DNA of 19,336 nt from CAZKVU01 sp964556475. Lineage in GTDB: Bacteria; Patescibacteriota; Microgenomatia; UBA1406; HO2-37-13b. Made by a program: the position numbers and the translations under genes. Below, one piece after another: positions 1-6,833 of this stretch. Within the stretch, counting starts at the first letter, position 1; each line of letters begins with the position of its first letter. The stretch covers positions 1 through 19,336 of the forward strand of contig CAZKVU010000016.1 in the NCBI GenBank assembly GCA_964556475.1, read 5' to 3'. The notes under the pieces are model-generated. The model had not been told where the DNA came from and did no database searches. It was given only the letters and a program-made list of their open reading frames with translations.

Positions 1-28
1 ATTGCTCGAGCGTTTGAATTTGTTTCAT
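1..28 (-). CDS. Start of an unidentified leftward gene (partial)
   Basis: Only the first nine codons lie in the window (reads MKQIQTLEQ) and the gene runs off the left edge. I call it because a -10-like TAAAAT (35-40, minus strand) sits exactly six nucleotides before the ATG, the same spacing seen at yifB, trmD and yidD here. No product can be named. It could be chance, since a nine-codon open frame is weak evidence by itself. Confidence 0.35.
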
Positions 29-56
29 AAGATGATTTTACCATAAAGTGAGCTCG

Positions 57-85
57 TTGACCTTGAAATGTTGTCGTGATATAAT
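57..85 (+). promoter_or_regulatory. Sigma70-type promoter for a long leader
   Basis: TTGACC (57-62), a 17-nt spacer and a perfect TATAAT (80-85). Transcription would start near 92, giving a leader of about 255 nt before the peptidase ATG at 347. It faces away from the partial minus-strand gene at 1-28. This long leader contrasts with the near-leaderless layout at most other genes in the window. Confidence 0.65.
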
Positions 86-127
86 ATCCTATAGAATCCA
101 GCTTAAGCTGATTTTTTTATCTGTGAT

Positions 128-312
128 TAAACACTCATGCCTATTTGCATGGGTCTATAGTGTTTATTCGCACTTTAACAAGTGGCACACAATTTTGGGA
201 ATAATTGAACCCTCTAGTATAGGTTATAAAACTACAATATTGGCTCCAAAAAGGCCACTTTATGATTTGTGCTAGAGGGTTCAACTGAACTCTCATTGGG
301 CACTCTTGCCCA
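128..312 (+). ncRNA. Candidate structured leader RNA upstream of the M3 peptidase
   Basis: This gene-free AT-rich stretch is dense with perfect complementary segments. A hairpin is formed by 128-135/159-166 (8 bp) with 136-140/147-151 inside. A 13-bp inverted repeat pairs 205-217 with 272-284. A 7-bp match pairs 180-186 with 254-260. A hairpin pairs 275-283 with 286-294 (one G-U), and another pairs 297-302 with 307-312. Segment 272-284 can pair either with 205-217 or with 286-294, so the two structures exclude each other, as in a riboswitch or attenuator. I do not recognise a known RNA family, and no T-box or common riboswitch consensus is visible. The stems are seen in the sequence; the regulatory role is inferred. 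Confidence 0.4.
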
Positions 313-346
313 CCATCGCATAGAGAGGATAAGGAAACTACCTGTC

Positions 347-2074
347 ATGAGAACCAAAATTCGTCTTCTCCCAGTCGCTGAAGATCCCATCGACCTCTAC
401 GACATCGCCAGCATCCGCCGCCACATCAAGAACCTGAAGCGCCGGCGCCTGAACAGCCCCGACGCGATCGAGCGGTGGCTCGCGGACTGGTCCGACTACT
501 TCCTGCGCGTCTACGAGGCGGGCTCGGCAGCCCACATCGAGTGGACCCGGGACAACAAGAACGAGGACAAGAAGGCGCTCCACGAGCATTATCAGGAGAA
601 GGTGAGCCCCATCCTGCAGCGTGCCGCGGATGCGCTCCACCGGCGTCTCCTCGAGACCGGCTGGACGAGCCAGACCATGGCCGTCCCGATCGCGAAGATG
701 AAGGCCGACGTACGGGTCTTCCGGGCCTCCAACGTCCCGCTCCTGACCGATATGGCCATCGCCGAGAACGACTACGGCGAGACCGTGGGCGCTCTCGAAG
801 CCGAGTTCGACGGCAAGGTACGCACCGTGACCGAGATCAGTGGTCTCTACCTTCTGACGACGGATCGCGGGGTTCGCGAACAGGCCTGGAACACGGCGCG
901 CGACCTTTTCGCGGGAGTCCGTCCCACACTCGACGACCTCTTCGACCGACTCGTCGCCCTTCGCACACAGATCGCGCTCAACGCCGGCTTCGTGGGCTTC
1001 GAGGCCTACCAGCACATGAACTACAACCGGCTCGACTACACCCCGGGCGACGTCCAGCGCTTCCACGCGGCGATGCGCGTCACCGGTGTCCCGGCCATGC
1101 GGCAGATCTACGAGATGCGCCGCCTACGCCTCGGGCTCGACACCCTGCGCCCCTGGGACTTGTCGGTCGACATGTACGGCGATCGGATGCAACCTTTCAC
1201 AAACGGCCGCCAGCTCCTGAACGGGGCGGTACGCGTCTTCACCCGGCTCGATCCGGAGTTCGGGAAGGTCGTGCGGTTCATGCGCGACAACGATCTGCTC
1301 GACCTGAGCAACCGCCGTGGCAAGAACCCCGGAGGCTACCAGGGTACGCTGCACCACCGAAACTGGCCCTTCATCTTCATGAACGCGATCGGCACGCCCC
1401 GCGACATCCAGGTCATGCTGCACGAATCCGGTCACGCCTTCCACACGCTGCGCAGTTCCCGGCAGCCCCTGATGTGGCAGCGCTGGTACCCACTGGAGTT
1501 CGGTGAGGTGGCGAGCTTCTCCATGGAGCTCATCGCCGGGGAGTACCTGGAGACAGCGAACGGTGGGTTCTACAACCGCCGCGACTTCCTCCGGGCGCGC
1601 CTCGACGCCTTCCTGACCATGCTCCGACTCCTGCCCTGGATCAGCACCATCGACGCCTTCCAGCACTGGGTCTACGAGCACCCGACGGCCTCCCACGAGG
1701 AGCGCGCCTCAGCCTGGCTCCAGCTCCACGAGCTGTACATGAACGGGCCGGACTGGTCGGGTCTCGAGGACACGCGGTCCTACGAGTGGCACCGGCAGCT
1801 GCACCCGTTCGAGGTGCCGTTCTACTACATCGAGTACGGGCTTGCCTGGCTGGGCGCTCTGCAGGTCTGGCGCAACTGGCGCGAGAACTCCAAGCAGGCG
1901 CTCGAGATGTGGCTGGAGGCCCTGTCGCTCGGTGGCACCGCTGACCTGCCCACGCTGTACGCAACTGCGGGCGTCAAGCTCGTGTTCGACGAGGCCGACA
2001 TGGGCCCGCTCGTGCAGCTGATGGTCAACGAGATCATGCGCCTCGACGCGGAACTCGATCGCACCCCGGCGTAG
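347..2074 (+). CDS. M3-family zinc oligoendopeptidase (PepF-like)
   Basis: Predicted 575-residue metallopeptidase of the thimet/oligoendopeptidase F clan, which cuts short peptides, probably in the cytoplasm since no signal peptide is seen. The zinc motif HESGH lies at residues 359-363, with a following GEVASFSMEL stretch that supplies the usual downstream glutamate ligand. The mainly helical N-terminal part and the overall length fit the family. I chose ATG 347 because AAGGA lies at 331-335 and family-like sequence begins there; an in-frame ATG at 269 would add 26 unconvincing residues. The gene is strongly GC-rich with G/C at most third codon positions, unlike every neighbour, and AT-rich DNA resumes on both sides. 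It is therefore either a recent transfer from a high-GC bacterium or a chimeric assembly join. The active site looks intact. Confidence 0.88.
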   Translation: MRTKIRLLPVAEDPIDLYDIASIRRHIKNLKRRRLNSPDAIERWLADWSDYFLRVYEAGSAAHIEWTRDNKNEDKKALHEHYQEKVSPILQRAADALHRRLLETGWTSQTMAVPIAKMKADVRVFRASNVPLLTDMAIAENDYGETVGALEAEFDGKVRTVTEISGLYLLTTDRGVREQAWNTARDLFAGVRPTLDDLFDRLVALRTQIALNAGFVGFEAYQHMNYNRLDYTPGDVQRFHAAMRVTGVPAMRQIYEMRRLRLGLDTLRPWDLSVDMYGDRMQPFTNGRQLLNGAVRVFTRLDPEFGKVVRFMRDNDLLDLSNRRGKNPGGYQGTLHHRNWPFIFMNAIGTPRDIQVMLHESGHAFHTLRSSRQPLMWQRWYPLEFGEVASFSMELIAGEYLETANGGFYNRRDFLRARLDAFLTMLRLLPWISTIDAFQHWVYEHPTASHEERASAWLQLHELYMNGPDWSGLEDTRSYEWHRQLHPFEVPFYYIEYGLAWLGALQVWRNWRENSKQALEMWLEALSLGGTADLPTLYATAGVKLVFDEADMGPLVQLMVNEIMRLDAELDRTPA

Positions 2075-2123
2075 CGTTCGTTCACAAGTTCTGACTGAGG
2101 TTCAGCAACCCATAGCACCCACC

Positions 2124-2140
2124 GTCACGCCCAGCGTGAC
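2124..2140 (+). terminator. GC-rich hairpin after the peptidase gene
   Basis: GTCACGC (2124-2130) and GCGTGAC (2134-2140) form a perfect 7-bp stem with a 3-nt loop, 50 nt after the peptidase stop. No T-run follows. T-less hairpins are common after genes in high-GC Actinobacteria, which would fit a foreign origin. Termination is inferred. Confidence 0.4.
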
Positions 2141-2150
2141 AGCGGCCCAA

Positions 2151-2194
2151 GGTGGCCCTCAACCACGGACAACCGTCCAAGGACGAGGGCCACC
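2151..2194 (+). terminator. Long GC-rich inverted repeat, possible terminator or repeat element
   Basis: GGTGGCCCTC (2151-2160) and GAGGGCCACC (2185-2194) pair perfectly over 10 bp. GGAC/GTCC lies within the 24-nt loop. There is no T-run. It could be a foreign-style terminator or a REP-like repeat. With the hairpins at 2124-2140 and 2237-2306, it fills the 309-nt gap between the peptidase and the DUF4012 gene, in which I see no coding sequence. Confidence 0.4.
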
Positions 2195-2236
2195 TGAAGG
2201 CTCGCTCGCGACAACCCGCACATGTGTGCCACGCGG

Positions 2237-2306
2237 CACCAGGAGCTCTTACTTAGAGTCACCGCGCAAATGCTGCGCAATATACTCTTTGTAAATTCTC
2301 CTGGTG
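2237..2306. repeat. Nested inverted repeat spanning the GC-rich/AT-rich boundary
   Basis: CACCAGGAG (2237-2245) pairs perfectly with CTCCTGGTG (2298-2306). Inside lie AGAGT/ACTCT (2255-2259/2284-2288) and GCGCA/TGCGC (2264-2268/2274-2278), all nested, with 9-nt internal loops on both sides of the outer stem. The left arm is in GC-rich DNA and the right arm in AT-rich DNA. It lacks the conserved core sequences of integron attC sites. Role unknown. Confidence 0.4.
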
Positions 2307-2369
2307 TCTCTGAAAATCACCATAGCTCACTATATACGCCCTCACCTCACTTCCGTATTTCATTTCCTC

Positions 2370-2375
2370 TATACT
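2370..2375 (+). promoter_or_regulatory. -10 box of the DUF4012 gene
   Basis: TATACT at 2370-2375 (a second copy at 2375-2380) lies 8 nt before the ATG at 2384. The -35 is poor (TCACTT at 2347-2352, 17-nt spacer). No Shine-Dalgarno is present, so the mRNA would have a leader of only about 1-2 nt. Confidence 0.5.
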
Positions 2376-2383
2376 ATACTCAT

Positions 2384-4648
2384 ATGCGCCTTATCACAGA
2401 CGAGTCATTTGATTATCAAAAAGCGCTTGTTATAAGCGATCAGCCATATGATTTCTCAGAACAACTTCTTAAATATCTTAAAAAATACTCGATCTCTGTT
2501 TCATATCACTCCCATCTCAAAAATTTTCAAAAAGACCATTTCCAATACACAATTTTTATTAAAGAACATATTATTCAAGCTGATATTAATGCGATCCTAT
2601 CATCGCAATCGCCAACTCTTGTTTTGATCAATAATAATACGCTGTATTCCAATTTCCAAAAAATCCTCACTGCAAAAAAATATATACATATAAAGGTGGC
2701 TTATATTGACTTTGAGAATCCGAAATCTGAAACAATTGAAAATGTGATGTGGTTTTTCTTGTCAAAGAGTTCCTCTCAATCAATCGATCTTCACACTTCG
2801 ATAAAACCTGCTGCGAAAAAGGAAAAACGCTCATTCAAAATCGAACTTTCTAAAAAGGATGCATGGAAAATCGGCATCACCATATTTATATGCGTAGAAT
2901 TTTTCTTTATTATTCCGCTCATTGGATGTGGATTTTTCATTTATCGTTCTGCAAAGGCACTTGAGAATAACAATTCAAAGAGCGCTGAGCAAAATATTAA
3001 CATTGCAGAACCATTGCTCAAAACTACGCAGGCAAGCTACACAGTTGCGCGTCCGCTGTTACTCTTTTTCTTTTTATCTCTTGTTCCTGAAAATATTATC
3101 GATATAGAGGACAACGCTGTTTCATTCATTAAGACAAGCCTCGATACTGAAACATCCGGAAAAAAATTAAGCGAACTTCTCCTTAAACCAACAAAATCGC
3201 AAGAAGAAACACAACAAACGAAACTACTTATTCAACATATAAACAACAACATATCTAGTTTGTCGACGACATCTGGAAATTTAAAAGATTTACTCGATTA
3301 CAAAATTGGCCCAATACAACGAACACGAGAAAAAATTTCAACAGTACATAATTACATTGAAACATTTAAGAAAATTACCGCTCGCGCAGATGAAATAATT
3401 GGAGGCAATCAATCTAAGAAATATCTCGTTTTCTTTTATAACAACATGGAATTAAGACCTGGCGGTGGATTTATTGGTTCATTTGCTGTTGTTGAATTCA
3501 AAGATTATTCATTATATGACTTCAAAGTGTATGACGTTTATGATGCTGATGGCCAACTTGAAGCTCATGTAGAGCCACCAAAAGCTATTAGAGTGTATCT
3601 CCAGCAGCCGCATTGGTTCTTACGGGATTCAAATTTCACCCCTGACTTTGCTGAGAATGTGGAAACTGCCGAATTTTTCCTTGAAAAAGAACTCAAACTT
3701 AAAGACTTTGATGGATATGCCGCTATTACAACGACTGGTCTTACCTATATTCTTAAATCGTTTGGTGAAATTTATGTCCCCGACTTTAATGAAACGATCA
3801 CCGCTGATAATTTTTATATGAAGGCACAATTGCAAAGTGAAGATAATTTCTTTCCTGGCTCCATACAGAAAAAAAGTTATCTTTCAACAATAGGAAGGAC
3901 AATTTTATTTAGTCTTGATAAAGCATCGGCTCCACAACTCGCATCTCAGTTAAAAAAAGCACTCGATGAAAAACAAATTGTCTTTCTGAGTAAAGATCCA
4001 CGCGTTCAGCATGATTTTGATACATTACGGTGGAGCGGTAAAATTTCTGAACCACAATGCCTGTCTGGTGCGGGGAGTTGCATTATTAACAACATACTTT
4101 CGTCTGATGCTAACCTCGGTGTTAATAAGGCTAATTATTTTGTGAATAAATCAATTCATCTCGATACTGAAATCACTCGTGAAGGTACGATTACCAATTA
4201 TCTTTCAACATCTTTTACAAACAACTCCTCATCAGAATTATTTCCGGGTGGGACGTATAAAAATTACTATCAAATGTATTTACCCCATAACTCTGATGTA
4301 ACAGCCTTAGATATTGATGGCGAAGAAATCCATAATTATGACGAGTCAATCTATAATGGATTTAAAGTTGTTGGACTTTTGGTAAACGTAAAGCCAAAGA
4401 CTACGTCAGTTGTCACCGTTACCTATACGCTCGATACAAAAATAGCCACAGGATCTCATAATTACCAGCTTGTTGTTCAAAAACAAATTGGCGCATTTAA
4501 TAACGATTTCTCCTTTGAATTGCGCTTTCCAGACAATGTATTCCTAACTCATCAAAACTTCACGAGCCTTGCAAAAAAAGGCTCGGTCGTTTACAATACA
4601 GATCTATCAACGGACCGCATATTTGTTATTGATATGGTCCGTGATTAA
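2384..4648 (+). CDS. DUF4012 membrane protein
   Basis: A 754-residue protein, almost certainly cell-envelope associated. Residues 12-130 look like an alpha/beta domain of nucleotide-sugar or Rossmann type (strands KALVISD and TLVLINN), and a membrane segment lies near 162-187. The large C-terminal part is DUF4012, recognisable from ELRPGGGFIGS (about 356-366) and the RDSNFTPDF motif (about 414-422). The start at ATG 2384 is chosen because a -10 box lies 8 nt upstream. An in-frame ATG at 2222 would add 54 residues read through GC-rich foreign-looking DNA and the boundary inverted repeat. DUF4012 proteins are common in CPR bacteria, but their biochemical function is not established. rplY follows after 8 nt, so the two are probably co-transcribed. 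Confidence 0.88.
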   Translation: MRLITDESFDYQKALVISDQPYDFSEQLLKYLKKYSISVSYHSHLKNFQKDHFQYTIFIKEHIIQADINAILSSQSPTLVLINNNTLYSNFQKILTAKKYIHIKVAYIDFENPKSETIENVMWFFLSKSSSQSIDLHTSIKPAAKKEKRSFKIELSKKDAWKIGITIFICVEFFFIIPLIGCGFFIYRSAKALENNNSKSAEQNINIAEPLLKTTQASYTVARPLLLFFFLSLVPENIIDIEDNAVSFIKTSLDTETSGKKLSELLLKPTKSQEETQQTKLLIQHINNNISSLSTTSGNLKDLLDYKIGPIQRTREKISTVHNYIETFKKITARADEIIGGNQSKKYLVFFYNNMELRPGGGFIGSFAVVEFKDYSLYDFKVYDVYDADGQLEAHVEPPKAIRVYLQQPHWFLRDSNFTPDFAENVETAEFFLEKELKLKDFDGYAAITTTGLTYILKSFGEIYVPDFNETITADNFYMKAQLQSEDNFFPGSIQKKSYLSTIGRTILFSLDKASAPQLASQLKKALDEKQIVFLSKDPRVQHDFDTLRWSGKISEPQCLSGAGSCIINNILSSDANLGVNKANYFVNKSIHLDTEITREGTITNYLSTSFTNNSSSELFPGGTYKNYYQMYLPHNSDVTALDIDGEEIHNYDESIYNGFKVVGLLVNVKPKTTSVVTVTYTLDTKIATGSHNYQLVVQKQIGAFNNDFSFELRFPDNVFLTHQNFTSLAKKGSVVYNTDLSTDRIFVIDMVRD

Positions 4649-4656
4649 CATTTAAT

Positions 4657-5334
4657 ATGTCAGACAAAATCGTTTTATCAGCAGAAAAAAGAACTGTTAC
4701 CGGCAAAAAAGTTAAAAAATTACGAGAAGAGGGCATTGTCCCATCAAACATTTTTGGTAACAAATTTGCCTCACAATCTATCCAGGTAGCCCTTACTGAT
4801 TTTATGAAAGTCTTTAAAGCTGCAGGCGAAACTCAAGTTGTCTACATTGCGCTGGATAAAGAAGAAATTCCAACATTGGTTCGTGGTTTGCAACTTCATC
4901 ATTTAACCAATAAACCATTACACGTCGATTTCCAAAAGGTTGACCTAACTAAAAAGGTTCATGCTGCAGTTCCTGTTCAATTTACTGGCGAATCGGAAGC
5001 TGTTCATCAAAACCTTGGAGACTTGCTCCATCTTGCAGAAACATTAAATGTAGAGGCATTACCAGCTTCTGTTCCACATGAAATCGAAGTTGACATTACT
5101 CCGCTCAAACAAGTTGATGACATGATCGTTTTAAGCGATCTTAAAGCAGGAAAAGACTATACTTTCCTAGATGATCCTGAGACTCCAATCGCAAAGATTG
5201 CTGCAAAGCAGGAAGAAGTCGTCGCCGAAGCCCCAGAAGAGGCTCCAGCAGAAGGTGAAGGCGAAGCCGCTGAAGGCGAAGCTCCTGCAGAAGGTGGAGA
5301 GGCTCAGTCTGAGGAAAAACCATCTGAGGAGTAA
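4657..5334 (+). CDS. rplY: Ribosomal protein bL25, CTC (long) form
   Basis: A 225-residue 5S rRNA-binding protein of the large subunit. Residues 1-92 are the L25 domain, ending in the typical stretch LTNKPLHVDFQKVD. Residues 93-190 are the TL5/CTC beta domain, and 190-225 form a low-complexity tail of Glu, Ala, Gly and Pro with repeated AEGE-type units. The long form is usual outside the enterobacteria; such tails vary among species. The ATG lies 8 nt after the DUF4012 stop with no Shine-Dalgarno, which suggests translation from a shared mRNA. Its RNA partner, 5S rRNA, is encoded separately at 12439-12549. Confidence 0.95.
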   Translation: MSDKIVLSAEKRTVTGKKVKKLREEGIVPSNIFGNKFASQSIQVALTDFMKVFKAAGETQVVYIALDKEEIPTLVRGLQLHHLTNKPLHVDFQKVDLTKKVHAAVPVQFTGESEAVHQNLGDLLHLAETLNVEALPASVPHEIEVDITPLKQVDDMIVLSDLKAGKDYTFLDDPETPIAKIAAKQEEVVAEAPEEAPAEGEGEAAEGEAPAEGGEAQSEEKPSEE

Positions 5335-5351
5335 TTCATGCGTTCATTCTA

Positions 5352-5381
5352 TTGACAAGACTGCTATAAAAGAGATATAGT
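5352..5381 (+). promoter_or_regulatory. Promoter with start site on the ATG (leaderless)
   Basis: Consensus TTGACA (5352-5357), an 18-nt spacer and TATAGT (5376-5381). The ATG at 5388 is six nucleotides past the -10 box, so the expected transcription start coincides with the A of the start codon. Confidence 0.75.
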
Positions 5382-5387
5382 TTTTCT

Positions 5388-5714
5388 ATGGCTAAATCCC
5401 GTTCAGCTACCTTAAACAAAAAATCGTTCAAGAAAATGTCTGAAGAAAAATTCATTCATTCTGTTTTGGCATTAGGAGGGATCATCGCCGTACTCGTTCT
5501 TACCGTTATGTCATATCAGAGTCTTATTCAGGATAGAGTTTCAACCTCATCGGAAGCGGTAAATATTTTACCGAGTAGTCAGTGTGATACACCTTGCGTA
5601 CGGGGACAGCTTGGCAGATCTCAAACCAGATCACAAAGAGGGTTTCGATACACTCGAACCTGCCAGCGCGAAGGAGGAACTTCACGCTACATTTGGAAAT
5701 GCTACGGACTTTAA
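5388..5714 (+). CDS. Small membrane-anchored protein with four cysteines, unknown
   Basis: A 108-residue protein I do not recognise. It has a basic N-terminus, one membrane helix at about 24-42, then an outward-facing tail rich in Arg and Ser with cysteines at 66, 70, 92 and 105 (a CxxxC pair and two single cysteines). Positive charges before the helix predict that the C-terminus is outside, where the cysteines could form two disulfides. The gene is supported by a strong promoter directly at its ATG. The cysteine-rich protein at 6834-7613, on the other side of GAPDH, has the same plan of basic start, single helix and external cysteine domain. Confidence 0.75.
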   Translation: MAKSRSATLNKKSFKKMSEEKFIHSVLALGGIIAVLVLTVMSYQSLIQDRVSTSSEAVNILPSSQCDTPCVRGQLGRSQTRSQRGFRYTRTCQREGGTSRYIWKCYGL

Positions 5715-5735
5715 TCTCCTATTTTTTATTCTACC

Positions 5736-5764
5736 TTGACTTTCAGCCTCGGTTTCAACATAAT
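5736..5764 (+). promoter_or_regulatory. gap promoter, near-leaderless
   Basis: TTGACT (5736-5741), a 17-nt spacer and CATAAT (5759-5764). The ATG at 5773 follows 8 nt later. No Shine-Dalgarno is visible. Confidence 0.6.
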
Positions 5765-5772
5765 GAGATCAT

Positions 5773-6789
5773 ATGAAACAAATCAAATTAGGTCTTAACG
5801 GTTTTGGAAGAATAGGACGAGCTATTGCACGAATTGCACTTGAGAAAGATTTTGTCAGTATTGAAGCGATTAATACAGGTAAAACAACTCCCGAATTGCT
5901 CTCATATAGCTTAAAATATGATTCTTCATACAGAACATACCATAAAAACGTTACGCATCAGGATAACGGCATTACCATTGATGGACATTTTATTCGAGCA
6001 TATAATCAAAGAGATCCGCAACTTGTCCCTTGGGGCGATCATGGAATTGATGTTGTTATTGATTGTACCGGAGTATTCAAAGATCGAGAAAGCCTCTCAA
6101 AACACATACGAGATTCTGTTAAAAAAGTTATCCTTACAGTCCCAGCAGAAGATAACGATTCAATTAAGCATGTTGTGATGGGTGTTAATGACTCAACATT
6201 TGACTGGCAGGGTGCTGATATCATTTCAAATGCCTCGTGTACAACAAATTGCGCAGCTGTCATGGTTAAAGTTCTCAGCGATACATTTGGTATTGAATCA
6301 GGATTCATTTCAACAGTACATTCATATACATCATCTCAACCAACTGTTGACGAACCGAATAAAAAATTCACTCGGGGGCGTGCTGCAGCGCTATCAATCA
6401 TTCCGACAACAACCGGTGCTTCAAAGGCTGTTTGTTATGTTTCTGACATGAGCAATAGTAGCTTAGCAGGAGTTGCTCTGCGAGTTCCAACGCCGGTTGG
6501 TTCAATCACTGATCTAACATGTTTGCTTGGTCGGGATACCTCTGTTGAAGAAATAAATAATACGTTTAAGCAGAGAGCTGAAAGCGATCTTAAAGGTGTT
6601 CTTGGTTATGAAACCATCCCTCTCGTCTCTAGTGATTATATTGGCAATCCGAATTCATGTACATTTGATGCCAACTATACACAGGTGCTTAACGGACGCC
6701 ATATTAAAATCATGGGTTGGTACGACAATGAGTGGGGGTACTCTGCTCGAGTTGTTGACATTGTCAGAAAGCTGTCGGAAACAATGTAG
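5773..6789 (+). CDS. gap: Glyceraldehyde-3-phosphate dehydrogenase
   Basis: A 338-residue glycolytic enzyme that oxidises glyceraldehyde 3-phosphate to 1,3-bisphosphoglycerate in the cytoplasm. GFGRIGR marks the N-terminal dinucleotide fold. SNASCTTNC carries the catalytic cysteine (about residue 156), and STVHSYT carries the histidine partner. AALSIIPTTTGASKA and the C-terminal WYDNEWGY are family signatures. After the second strand the protein reads INTGKT, where NAD-specific enzymes normally have IND; loss of that aspartate suggests use of NADP or relaxed specificity, as in GapB-type enzymes. That is inference, not proof. The gene has its own promoter and stands between two unrelated small membrane protein genes. 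Confidence 0.96.
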   Translation: MKQIKLGLNGFGRIGRAIARIALEKDFVSIEAINTGKTTPELLSYSLKYDSSYRTYHKNVTHQDNGITIDGHFIRAYNQRDPQLVPWGDHGIDVVIDCTGVFKDRESLSKHIRDSVKKVILTVPAEDNDSIKHVVMGVNDSTFDWQGADIISNASCTTNCAAVMVKVLSDTFGIESGFISTVHSYTSSQPTVDEPNKKFTRGRAAALSIIPTTTGASKAVCYVSDMSNSSLAGVALRVPTPVGSITDLTCLLGRDTSVEEINNTFKQRAESDLKGVLGYETIPLVSSDYIGNPNSCTFDANYTQVLNGRHIKIMGWYDNEWGYSARVVDIVRKLSETM

Positions 6790-6792
6790 TGC

Positions 6793-6822
6793 TTGACAAA
6801 CAACTCGCGAGAAAGCTACTAT
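6793..6822 (+). promoter_or_regulatory. Promoter of the cysteine-rich protein gene
   Basis: Consensus TTGACA (6793-6798), an 18-nt spacer and TACTAT (6817-6822). The ATG at 6834 is 11 nt past the -10 box, leaving a leader of about 5 nt. The -35 begins four nucleotides after the gap stop codon. Confidence 0.7.
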
Positions 6823-6833
6823 GTAAATAGCCT

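Noticed and set aside
272..284. GGTTCAA resembling a tRNA T-loop
   Set aside because: No acceptor, D or anticodon stems can be arranged around it; the segment is one arm of an inverted repeat.
475..1506. Long open frame overlapping the peptidase gene in another frame
   Set aside because: Arg/Pro-rich translation typical of shadow frames in GC-rich DNA; the peptidase frame carries the HESGH motif and full domain.
2237..2306. Possible integron attC site
   Set aside because: The palindrome is attC-like in size, but the conserved core motifs (RYYYAAC and GTTRRRY) are missing and there is no integrase or cassette array.
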